DNA of 12,457 nucleotides, from positions 1-12,457 of the forward strand of contig JAILOA010000134.1 of the NCBI GenBank assembly GCA_024691065.1, written 5' to 3'. Below, one piece after another: positions 1-8,432 of this stretch (position 1 is its first letter; each line of letters opens with the position of its first letter). The notes below the pieces were generated by a model that was not told where the DNA came from, did not search any database, and saw only the letters and a list, made by a program, of their open reading frames with translations. Position numbers and translations under genes: made by a program. The stretch comes from Lachnospiraceae bacterium. GTDB taxonomy: Bacteria > Bacillota > Clostridia > Lachnospirales > Lachnospiraceae.

Positions 1-3000
1 TACCGTTCTTTTACGTTCCTTCCCGTTATGTCCTCAATAGCCTTTGCATAAAGCTTTAGCTGAATATCATATCTCTCTTTCAATGTATCAATCAAATTCT
101 CTTTATTATTCTTATTATTTAGTCTATCGGTTTTATAATCTACAAGTATGAATTCATTATCTTCGTCCATAAAAAATAAATCTATCACACCTTGCACAAT
201 AACATTTTGATTTTCCTCAACATTAAAGACATCCGATACATTATAATCTTTGATAAACGGTTGTTCCACCCACAAAGTTCCATTGGTAGCCGCATTACGA
301 ATTTTATTAATTAATTCACTGTCAGAATCCACAAAAGCCGAAATTTTATCGGCATCAATTATTTCATTTACATTTTCAGGTAAAATCTTTGCCCTCTCAA
401 GTTTATCGATAAAATCATTTAAATGTTTCGAATCCCGGTAGGAATCAATATCTTTAAAATCCAACATAGACATAAGTTTATGATATATGGTACCTCTCAG
501 GGCTCCCTTAACCCCCGGAACCTCTGTTTTTAAATCCTCTTCATACTTATCCTGTACTACAAATAATTCTCTGTCAACGAGATTTTCTTCTTTTCTTTCC
601 TCCTCTGTTTTTAAACTTTTTAATTGAGAAACACCTATCTTTGAAGGGAGATTAAATTTGTCCGTATACGGATATATAAATTCCTTTTCCTTTTTTATTA
701 AATCACGAATTAATCTGTAGTAATCCTCATTAACATTTTCTTTCTTCTCCAATATCTCATCCTTGTTTTTTTCAAAAAGCTTTACAGCCTCTCTAATAAC
801 CTCCTCTTTATTTATAATACGGACATCTGTATCATATTCCTCATAATCCTGTGAATAAAATACAGAGAGATTATTTCCAAACAAGTCATTGATATCCTCT
901 TTAGATTTTCCGCTTTCCGGCATCTCCGCGCTTTCAGACGCCTCTTTGCTTTCCGGTGCCTCCACGCTTTCCGGTGCCTCCCCGGCAGATACACTGTTGC
1001 TAACGGTCTCTCCGGTTGTTACTTCTCCGGTTGTTGTCTCTCCTTCGTTGTTTAATATTTCCAGCTCTTCATCCATAATTTTGCCATATTCATATATAGC
1101 ATCATTTAGATTTTTTGAATCTGCCAAAGCACTTAATACCCAATAAGAATAGTTATCTTTTCGATCCATAATACTGTAATTTGTACTTCTGTTAATGAAA
1201 ATGTCATTTAAATAACTATTTAAATCCTTTGAATAGAGCTCTTTACCGGTAAACTTGAATGTCGAAACCATTATAAGCTTTTCCCTTGCTCTGGTTAATG
1301 CAACATATAATATCCTTTGCTCCTCTTCACGGGTGGCATTTTTCATATAATCCACCACAAAACCTTTATACCCATTTTGAACCATATATCGAACATTATA
1401 ATTAATATCGTTTATTGCAAGTCCATAATCACTGTCGACTATTACCTTGCCGGTTGCATCCTTCAAATTAAATTTATTTGACATTCCGGCCAAAAATACA
1501 ACCGGAAACTCAAGACCTTTACTCTTATGAATAGTCATAATTCTGACTGCATTTGTAAGATCCGCGCGGCTTCCCGTCTCGCCTCTGTCCATTTCTTTTT
1601 TACTGAGCGAATCCAGATAGAAAGTAAAATCAGACACACTTCTTTTTCCCTTATTTACAAATGCATCCGCTATTTTTATAAGACTTTCGATATTTGCCCT
1701 CTTTCTTTCTCCGTCTTCCTGGGCACTTACAAGGTTAATGTAACCGCTGTCATAACAAAGTTCATACAATATTTCATAAGAATTTTTATAAACCGAAGCC
1801 TGCCTGAAACCTTCAAGCTCATCCAAAAATTTTACAATCTTAGGATTTTCACACATCTCCAATTTATCATAAAAATATGATGAACTCTTCCGTGCAAGCT
1901 TTATCTCGGCCAATTCCTTCTCATCAAGTCCTACAAATGATGACCTGAGAACACTGACCAAAGGAATATCCTGCAATGGATTATCAATTATTCTTAGATA
2001 GTTTACGACTGTCATTATTTCGACAGTATCATAAAACCCTGATTTAACATCAACTTTTACACTTATCCCGGCCTTTGAAAAAACTTTTTTATAGACATCT
2101 CCGACCTTTCCGGCACTTCTGTGCAAAATTACAATGTCACCAAATGTAACCGGTCTTCTCTGACTCTTATCCGAGGCATCCTTCCCGCTGACCATAAGCT
2201 TATCTACATTAATTAAATCATTAATTCTTTTAGCTATTTGTGCGGCCTCAACCTCTACTTCCGAAAATGGATTTTCCTCCGATGGCAATTTATTATCATA
2301 TTTATCAATTCGTTTTCTTAAATTACCGGTATCAATTAAAATAAGCTCGGAATTATATTGTTTATCATCTGTAAATGTATCTTTTGGGCTCTCCTCGCTT
2401 GTATCTTCCGGCTCCGGCTCTAAAACAGGGCTCTCCTCGCTTGTATCTTCCGCCTCCAAGCCGGTACCCACCGGGCTTTTATCTCCTTTATCATATCCCA
2501 AACCGGCGCCCTCTAATCCGGCTTTGTCTCCGGTTATATTGCCTGCTTCATTTACTTTACCGTATATTCCGCCATACTTTAGACTCGCCTTATCATCATA
2601 ATCTATACCACCGAATTCACGAGTCATAAGCCTTTTAAATATCTTATTTACAGTCTCTAATACCGATGTTCTGCTTCTGTAATTTCTGTCAAGAACGAGA
2701 AGTATTTCATGACCTTCTCTTTCGGCTTCATTATCCGAAAAATTATCCGAAGGCATAAATGTATTGTACTTTTTCAAAAACAAATCAGGACGTGCATATC
2801 TGAAGCTATATATACTTTGCTTTATATCGCCAACCATAAACATATACGGCTCGCTTTTTTTGCCGGTATCCCCTACATCTACGCCTGCAATCGAAGAAAG
2901 AATAGCCTCCTGAACAAGGTTACTGTCCTGGTATTCATCAATCATAATCTGCTTATAAAAAGCTCTGAGCTCACAGGCAACCTTAGAAGGTACGAGATTA

Positions 3001-4370
3001 CCGTCTTCATCTTTATCGGTAAGTATTGCAAGCGCAAAATGCTCCATGTCATTAAAATCAACAACATTCATTTCTTTCTTTGCATTTGCATAGACCTCCC
3101 TAAGTCTTATAACTATATCGATAAGTTCGTGTACATAAGGATACATTTTATTTAAAGAAAACTGTATACACTCAACGGGAGTTTCATCTTCATTATGTAT
3201 ACCTTCCAATGCCCTAAGCTTCTTTATGTCATTTACATTATAATAATTATTGTAAATTTCCATAATATTACCCTTGGCACCTGCATATATACCTCTCATT
3301 TCTGCGGTAAGCTCTTTAATCTTTTTGTCATTGTCGGATATATTTTTAGCACCTGTATAAGAAGCAAATTTCACCTCTGATAAACGATTGGAATAGGTTG
3401 AAAAATCAGGCTTTTCATCTTTTCCAAAATGATTCAAATCCTCTAATATTTCTAAATCCTTCTCTATCTTTTCCCTGTATTTTGCCAATGCATCGTTAAA
3501 TTCTAATTTTTTATAAATTTTTTCGGCAATCATTCTGTCTTTTTCGATAGTATTATATGTCTTTTCGAGAAGCATCTTTACCCACGGAAAGTCTTCAAAT
3601 TTCATTCCCGGAGTGTAACTATATTCCAATTGTCTAAGCCATTTATCAGGATTAGGCTGTGTACATGACTTGTTAAATATATCCAAAACAACACTTCTTA
3701 AACCCTCATCGTTTTTCCAACCTGAAAGCATATTCACGAGAGATGTAAATGTATCGTCTTCTTCAGTTTCATTCTCTTTATTTTCTGATTCTTCCTGCTC
3801 TGATTCCATAGTATTTTCAGAGGTTTCGCTCTTTTCGGCGTCTTCTCCGTTTTCAAAAATTGCTCTCTTTTCGGCATTCCCCCTATTTTTAAGCCTCTCC
3901 TCTATTATTTGAGTGGATTTTTCATAACGCTCTGCCAAAACCTCTTCCAAACAGTCATTTAACAGAATCTTATTATCATCCTCTTCAATAACCGTAAAAT
4001 CCGGATCAAGACCATCATAAGCATAAAAATAATTCTTTATTATATATTGACAAAAGCTGTCAATTGTACATACAAGAGCTGTATTTACAAGTGAAAGCTG
4101 TTTCTCAAGATGAGCTATCACCTCATCATCCTCGCTCTCATCAATCTTATCATAAATTGCATTTGATAATCTTTCCTTCATTTCGCTGGCTGCCGCCTTT
4201 GTAAATGTAACGACAATAAGCCTGTTTATGTCTACTCTGTCATCTATAACCATTCTTATTATTCTTTCCACAAGTGCAGCGGTTTTACCTGAACCCGCCG
4301 CTGCGGAAACCAATATAAAAGAATTTCTCCAATTTATTACCTTCTCCTGACCCTCATTCCAATTTGCCAT
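1..4370 (-). CDS. addA: ATP-dependent helicase/nuclease subunit A (AddA), C-terminal end cut by window
   Basis: AddA is the motor and one nuclease of the AddAB complex, which unwinds and trims double-strand breaks for RecA-dependent repair. The frame is open from ATG 4370, with GAGG 6 nt upstream, to the left edge: 1456 codons. SF1 helicase motifs read in order: Walker A AAAGSGKT (23-30, K29), TFTKAAASEMKERL, TIDSFCQ, VDFNDMEHF, Walker B IDEYQDS (D478), VGDIKQSIYSFRYA, LDRNYRS, TIHKSKGLEFPVVF (from 946) and LYVALTRAREKL (around 1021-1032). The C-terminal RecB-like nuclease has GVIDLFF (D1397) and VDYKTDR (D1411, K1413), so both activities look intact. The last visible residues, KLYAKAIEDITGRN, lie near the usual family end; perhaps 15-25 residues are missing. 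Family members have about 1150-1290 residues (B. subtilis 1232). The excess is largely three charged low-complexity insertions, near residues 153-207, 604-665 and 1101-1159. addA follows addB by 163 nt. The identification is secure. Confidence 0.97.
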   Translation of the reverse strand, partial: MANWNEGQEKVINWRNSFILVSAAAGSGKTAALVERIIRMVIDDRVDINRLIVVTFTKAAASEMKERLSNAIYDKIDESEDDEVIAHLEKQLSLVNTALVCTIDSFCQYIIKNYFYAYDGLDPDFTVIEEDDNKILLNDCLEEVLAERYEKSTQIIEERLKNRGNAEKRAIFENGEDAEKSETSENTMESEQEESENKENETEEDDTFTSLVNMLSGWKNDEGLRSVVLDIFNKSCTQPNPDKWLRQLEYSYTPGMKFEDFPWVKMLLEKTYNTIEKDRMIAEKIYKKLEFNDALAKYREKIEKDLEILEDLNHFGKDEKPDFSTYSNRLSEVKFASYTGAKNISDNDKKIKELTAEMRGIYAGAKGNIMEIYNNYYNVNDIKKLRALEGIHNEDETPVECIQFSLNKMYPYVHELIDIVIRLREVYANAKKEMNVVDFNDMEHFALAILTDKDEDGNLVPSKVACELRAFYKQIMIDEYQDSNLVQEAILSSIAGVDVGDTGKKSEPYMFMVGDIKQSIYSFRYARPDLFLKKYNTFMPSDNFSDNEAEREGHEILLVLDRNYRSRTSVLETVNKIFKRLMTREFGGIDYDDKASLKYGGIYGKVNEAGNITGDKAGLEGAGLGYDKGDKSPVGTGLEAEDTSEESPVLEPEPEDTSEESPKDTFTDDKQYNSELILIDTGNLRKRIDKYDNKLPSEENPFSEVEVEAAQIAKRINDLINVDKLMVSGKDASDKSQRRPVTFGDIVILHRSAGKVGDVYKKVFSKAGISVKVDVKSGFYDTVEIMTVVNYLRIIDNPLQDIPLVSVLRSSFVGLDEKELAEIKLARKSSSYFYDKLEMCENPKIVKFLDELEGFRQASVYKNSYEILYELCYDSGYINLVSAQEDGERKRANIESLIKIADAFVNKGKRSVSDFTFYLDSLSKKEMDRGETGSRADLTNAVRIMTIHKSKGLEFPVVFLAGMSNKFNLKDATGKVIVDSDYGLAINDINYNVRYMVQNGYKGFVVDYMKNATREEEQRILYVALTRAREKLIMVSTFKFTGKELYSKDLNSYLNDIFINRSTNYSIMDRKDNYSYWVLSALADSKNLNDAIYEYGKIMDEELEILNNEGETTTGEVTTGETVSNSVSAGEAPESVEAPESKEASESAEMPESGKSKEDINDLFGNNLSVFYSQDYEEYDTDVRIINKEEVIREAVKLFEKNKDEILEKKENVNEDYYRLIRDLIKKEKEFIYPYTDKFNLPSKIGVSQLKSLKTEEERKEENLVDRELFVVQDKYEEDLKTEVPGVKGALRGTIYHKLMSMLDFKDIDSYRDSKHLNDFIDKLERAKILPENVNEIIDADKISAFVDSDSELINKIRNAATNGTLWVEQPFIKDYNVSDVFNVEENQNVIVQGVIDLFFMDEDNEFILVDYKTDRLNNKNNKENLIDTLKERYDIQLKLYAKAIEDITGRNVKER
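911..982 (-). repeat. Four in-frame 18-nt repeats in addA
   Basis: Four consecutive 18-nt units start at 911, 929, 947 and 965; the last two are cgctttccggtgcctccc and its near copy tgctttccggtgcctcca. They encode the hexads EAPESV, EAPESK, EASESA and EMPESG. They lie at about residues 1130-1153 of AddA, between helicase motif VI and the C-terminal nuclease domain. Confidence 0.92.
1009..1038 (-). repeat. Two in-frame 15-nt repeats in addA
   Basis: Adjacent 15-nt copies, tctccggttgttact (1009-1023) and tctccggttgttgtc (1024-1038), encode the pentads seen in GETTTGEVTTGET. They adjoin the 18-nt array and form part of the same linker insertion of AddA. Confidence 0.85.
2386..2452 (-). repeat. 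Two in-frame copies (42-nt period) in addA
   Basis: An identical 25-nt string occurs at 2386-2410 and 2428-2452, 42 nt (14 codons) apart. In AddA it encodes EDTSEESP twice, separated by VLEPEP. The duplication lies within a low-complexity insertion of about 60 residues (near 604-665) between the conserved REFGGIDYD and SELILID segments. Confidence 0.9.
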
Positions 4371-4419
4371 AATAAACCTCATATATTCCGTGATATAAAA
4401 CACTTTGCTATGTATTGTA

Positions 4420-4507
4420 TGAACTGCACTTTAATATAATTTTATCTGAAGCTACAGATATCGTGAACTACTTGTTAATTTAATTTTACCTGAAGCTATA
4501 GGTATCC
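4420..4507. repeat. Duplicated 44-nt hairpin element between addB and addA
   Basis: Two adjacent copies of exactly 44 nt (4420-4463 and 4464-4507) agree at about 35 positions. Each holds a small inverted repeat: tatctgaagctacagata (4443-4460) and tacctgaagctataggta (4487-4504). The six-base loop aagcta is identical, and one T-A pair in the stem has become C-G, so pairing is kept. No T-run follows, so it does not look like a terminator. The rest of the 163-nt gap (4371-4419 and 4508-4533) shows only the addA ribosome site GAGG at 4377-4380. Confidence 0.8.
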
Positions 4508-4533
4508 AAAAAACAGCCCAATTTCCAACTTAT

Positions 4534-7500
4534 TTATTTTTCCTCTTCAGCCTTGATTTTCTCGATAATTTCGGTATTTGTCCGATTCTTTATTTCTTTA
4601 TACCTGCCTTCATTTTTATCGAAATAACATACCGAAGAAAATACACAATATGAACATGCCTGGGATTCAACATTATTATTCGAATTTCTTTTTCTGTAAG
4701 GACAAATTGATATATTACCGTCATCCCTGTCATTTTTTAATTCATTAATCTTATTTAATGTGAATTTAAGTATTGAATCCATATCCTTTTGTTCTATCGC
4801 ATGCTCATAGGTAGCTCTCTTTGGAACTCCGTTTTTATCGGTATTAAATTGAATAACATCGGATGTAACATTATTAAAAAAGCTCTTTTGTATAGTTCCG
4901 TCATCTTTATTAAGTATTTGAACTACCGTGGAATCCAAATTCATTACACTGTCTACGGAACCGTCATAAATTCCATCCGGCCTGAAATCCGCTGTAGTAT
5001 TGTTATCTTCTATCTTGTCCTGAAGATTTACGTAAAATACCCCTGCAGGGATAACTATTTTATTCTTCTCTGCCCTTTTTAATTCATTTTTAGCGCCTTC
5101 CAAATAAACATACATCTGGAGCTGTATCCCGTAATATAAATCCGAAAGCTTAGCTTTATGCGCACCGGTCTTATAATCATTTACCCTGACATAGGTACAA
5201 GGTATGGTCTTCTTACCTTCAGGCGTTGTAATTATGCCTTCTCCCTCGGCAATATCCACCTTATCTATGAAACCGCTGATTTTCATAGGCTCGGAAAGAG
5301 AATATTTTAATTCACTTTCATAAGTCCTATAATGACCCTTTTTCATTTGAATTACCAATTGCCTTGCATTTACCAAAAATGCTTCTCTGAATCTTTCAAC
5401 CATATGAATATTTTTCTTATCTCTGAATATGCCGATTTCTTCATATATCTTTATCGAGCTGTCAAAACTCTTATTAGCCTTATCATAGAAATCATCCATA
5501 TTATCAAAATAATCGGCAAAATCGGTATCGGAATTCTTCATTAACTTTACCAAACCGTCCATGGCATCATGCATAATATTACCGATCATTATGAAATTCA
5601 CCTCATGCAGCTTCCTTTCGGTTAACCCAAGACCGTATCTGAGAAAGTACATATACGGACATGAGGCAAATTTTTCAAGCTGGGAAATGCTTACATTTTT
5701 AGGAATAATATTACCTTCTTCATCGGTTACCGAATACAGATTTTTGATCAAATCCCTATCCAACCTTTCGATGCTTTTTGAAAATAACATCGATTCACCG
5801 AAATATTCTATATCCTCTCCGCTTTGACATTCCTTTACGGCATCAAATGTATAGCCGTTAGAATAATCGTTACCCTCTCTTATATTTCTAAGGCCTGAAA
5901 TCAACATGGAAAGCCCATAATCCGCTCCTATTATTTCAACTATATCATCTATATCCTTTGGTTCCTGCTTTCTGAATTCATTCCTGTTCTCAACTAAAAT
6001 ATTCGGAAAAATATTCTTAATACGCTTAATTACATAAGCCGGTTTATCTTCCTTTGTCTCATCCTCACCGATATATTTACAAAAAGAAAATGTAAGCTTC
6101 TCCCGAGCCTTTGTCAAATTCAAAAACATCTTAAATTCATTTTCCTTGATTTTTTGAAGCGCATTCGGAGCCAGACAAATATTTGTATTATCCTTTAGCG
6201 GAAGTTCGGTAAGATATCCCCTTTCCTCATCGGTTATAAAACCGGAACCATGAACATTTCCCGGAATACATGAATCATTCATACCTACTACAAATAAATA
6301 TTTCACATCACCTATCTGACTCTTTGCAATATCACCTATGATAACTCCGTCTTTTTTAGGGATAGTACCAATCGACACCGCATCCGTTCCGGCTTCCAAT
6401 ATATTTATAAATTCCTTAAATGTTACCACTTCTCTTCCAAGGATATTTTTCATAACCCTCAATACATTCATAATATATTCAAATACCTGGGTGTATTCTC
6501 TATATCTCTTTTCATTTCCCGATTTGTTAAATGTATCGGCCAGGTTCAGTATCTTCTTTTCCAGCCCCATACTAACCAAAAATCCCGCCAGAATGTCCGA
6601 AAAATCAGCAATTGTAAGGTTTTTACCCTTAACCTGATTATAGAAAGATGAAATATAATGCAGGAAAGTTTTTCTGATTGTATTTAAAGGTATTTCATAT
6701 TGAGACTTTGTCGCCTTTTTATCCGATAATTTATTGGTAACCATATCAAATAAAATCTTATCGCAGTCCCACTCCTTCTCCCACATGCTCTTTCCTCTGA
6801 TATCTGTAGCCAAAAGGAAGTTATCCAGAATATCCTTTGATTTGTGGTTAACGCCGTCTAAATCATCCAGGAAACCTGATTTTATTATCGTCATCACACT
6901 ATTGTAATCAAAATCCAGCTCCACACAATAAAGCAATTCCACCACAAATTTAAATGCCGGATTATCGCTTATGTCTGTTCTGCTATCTATATAAGCAGGA
7001 ATATTCCCCCTGTTAAATCCGGCCTCGGCAATTCTTTTATAATCCTCAAGACTCCCTGTAAGCACCGCAAAATCATTATAGTGATTTTGCGGATCAAGCA
7101 TCAAATATTTGATCTTATTTACAACATAATCTATCTCATCCATAAATGTATTAAATTCATTTATGAAAATATTTTCTGTTTTCTTATCATATTTTAATTT
7201 CTTTTTTCTGAAAATATTTTCATTAAAAAACAGTAAATCATCCTTAATATCATAGTCGGATATACTTGAAATATTCGACTTTTTAAGATTTATCTGCAAT
7301 ATATCTTCACAGTCGGCATCTTGGGCACATTTAATAATTCTTTGAAGAGTATCCCTTGAAGTACTGAAAATATCCTGGATTCTGGAGCTTTTATTAAATT
7401 TCCATCCTTCCTGCATAGTAAAAGTAATATAAACATTATCACACCGCTCCAGAAGTCTCGTTATCATCTCAAATTGATGATACATAAAACCGGAAAAACC

Positions 7501-8154
7501 GTCTATATAAATATCTGCTCCATTGAGTAACTTAGACTCCACACCTTCCATATCCAAAAGCTTATAAACAGTCTCAAGTCCTGTATTCGAAAGCCTCAGA
7601 TTACTCTTTTGAAGATACTCTTCAAAACTCCTGTATAATATACTTAAATCGCTTAGCCTTGCTATCAATGTACCCTTTGCATTTGCACTGTTCTTACATT
7701 CTAAAATCACCTCATCCAACTTATCGGGAGATATTCCATAATTTTTAAGCTCTGTTATAAACTCGGAAATCTCATTAATATATCCTCTGATCATCGCATT
7801 GTTTTTAAAATATCCCAGAGATTTAAGATTATCTCTGATAATGTATCTAACAAGCATATTCTTCGACAGATTATCCAAAACCTCCTCCTGATCATGCCCT
7901 AATTCTCCCAATAATCTGTAAGAAAGACGCGAGAAACTAAGGACTTCTGTAAACAGAAGTCCCGTATTTGATATGCCATCACTTCCGGCTTCAATAAGTG
8001 ATTTTTCCGTACTGTGACTGTAGGTTTCCGGAACTATCACAAAAATCCTCTTGAAGCTTTGATCTGCACTCTTCCTCTTATTTTTTATATCTTCGATAAT
8101 CCATGAACTTTTTCCCGTACCCGGTTCTCCGGTAATAATATGTAATTTTCCCAT
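4534..8154 (-). CDS. addB: ATP-dependent helicase/nuclease subunit B (AddB)
   Basis: AddB is the partner of AddA. It carries the second nuclease and an iron-sulfur cluster, and in B. subtilis it recognises Chi. The 1206-residue protein is slightly longer than usual (B. subtilis 1166). It begins MGKLHIITGEPGTGKSS, with Walker A at residues 9-16 (K15); the rest of the helicase part is degenerate, as expected for AddB. The cluster ligands are all visible: C832 in FASCPYMYFLRYGLGL, then C1167, C1170 and C1176 in ACSYCVFSSVC (C-x2-C-x5-C). The RecB-type nuclease motifs are GFIDKVD (D964) and NDYKTG (D993, K995). The start at 8154 is supported by AAGGAG 4 nt upstream. It lies 252 nt downstream of the small repeat-bearing gene and 163 nt before addA, in the same direction. 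I see no terminator in either gap, so co-transcription is likely but not shown. Nothing is missing or broken. Confidence 0.97.
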   Translation of the reverse strand: MGKLHIITGEPGTGKSSWIIEDIKNKRKSADQSFKRIFVIVPETYSHSTEKSLIEAGSDGISNTGLLFTEVLSFSRLSYRLLGELGHDQEEVLDNLSKNMLVRYIIRDNLKSLGYFKNNAMIRGYINEISEFITELKNYGISPDKLDEVILECKNSANAKGTLIARLSDLSILYRSFEEYLQKSNLRLSNTGLETVYKLLDMEGVESKLLNGADIYIDGFSGFMYHQFEMITRLLERCDNVYITFTMQEGWKFNKSSRIQDIFSTSRDTLQRIIKCAQDADCEDILQINLKKSNISSISDYDIKDDLLFFNENIFRKKKLKYDKKTENIFINEFNTFMDEIDYVVNKIKYLMLDPQNHYNDFAVLTGSLEDYKRIAEAGFNRGNIPAYIDSRTDISDNPAFKFVVELLYCVELDFDYNSVMTIIKSGFLDDLDGVNHKSKDILDNFLLATDIRGKSMWEKEWDCDKILFDMVTNKLSDKKATKSQYEIPLNTIRKTFLHYISSFYNQVKGKNLTIADFSDILAGFLVSMGLEKKILNLADTFNKSGNEKRYREYTQVFEYIMNVLRVMKNILGREVVTFKEFINILEAGTDAVSIGTIPKKDGVIIGDIAKSQIGDVKYLFVVGMNDSCIPGNVHGSGFITDEERGYLTELPLKDNTNICLAPNALQKIKENEFKMFLNLTKAREKLTFSFCKYIGEDETKEDKPAYVIKRIKNIFPNILVENRNEFRKQEPKDIDDIVEIIGADYGLSMLISGLRNIREGNDYSNGYTFDAVKECQSGEDIEYFGESMLFSKSIERLDRDLIKNLYSVTDEEGNIIPKNVSISQLEKFASCPYMYFLRYGLGLTERKLHEVNFIMIGNIMHDAMDGLVKLMKNSDTDFADYFDNMDDFYDKANKSFDSSIKIYEEIGIFRDKKNIHMVERFREAFLVNARQLVIQMKKGHYRTYESELKYSLSEPMKISGFIDKVDIAEGEGIITTPEGKKTIPCTYVRVNDYKTGAHKAKLSDLYYGIQLQMYVYLEGAKNELKRAEKNKIVIPAGVFYVNLQDKIEDNNTTADFRPDGIYDGSVDSVMNLDSTVVQILNKDDGTIQKSFFNNVTSDVIQFNTDKNGVPKRATYEHAIEQKDMDSILKFTLNKINELKNDRDDGNISICPYRKRNSNNNVESQACSYCVFSSVCYFDKNEGRYKEIKNRTNTEIIEKIKAEEEK

Positions 8155-8200
8155 AATACTCCTTCTTATCCTTTTCTACAGCTGATTTTACTTCCGTTAA

Positions 8201-8432
8201 AATGCTACAACCTTACTTTAAACAAATTTCCACGTTTTATCTTAAATGATACAACCCTACTTTAAAAACATTTTCACGTTTTTTCTTAAATGATAGGGTC
8301 CTGCTTTAAACACATTTTTTACGTTTTTTCTTAAATGATACAACACTACTTTAAACATATTTTCACGTTTTATCTTAAATAATACAGTTCTGATTTAAGC
8401 ACATTTCTACAATTTATTTTTACTGCCATTAA
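8201..8432. repeat. 44-nt tandem array between the small gene and addB
   Basis: Five head-to-tail units start at 8201, 8245, 8289, 8334 and 8378. The first, second and fourth are 44 nt, the third is 45, and the fifth is about 55 with an altered end. The shared plus-strand frame is aatgatacaac, then actttaaa, then cacgttttatctta. Units 1 and 4 differ at about five positions. A decayed sixth copy (aatgatgcagt at 8433) lies inside the 3' coding end of the small gene. There are no spacers and 44 is not a multiple of three, so this is neither CRISPR nor coding. The array fills nearly the whole 252-nt gap before addB. Confidence 0.9.

Noticed and set aside
889..1146. Plus-strand open frames over addA, addB and the hydrolase gene, such as this one rich in serine and leucine
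   Set aside because: They lie antisense to genes with full family motifs and have no ribosome sites of note; their repeats are mirror images of the AddA repeats.
4371..4533. Terminator between addB and addA
   Set aside because: The two small stems are AT-rich and are not followed by a T-run on either strand.
8201..8432. CRISPR array
   Set aside because: The units are contiguous and diverge from each other; there are no unique spacers between identical repeats and no cas genes.
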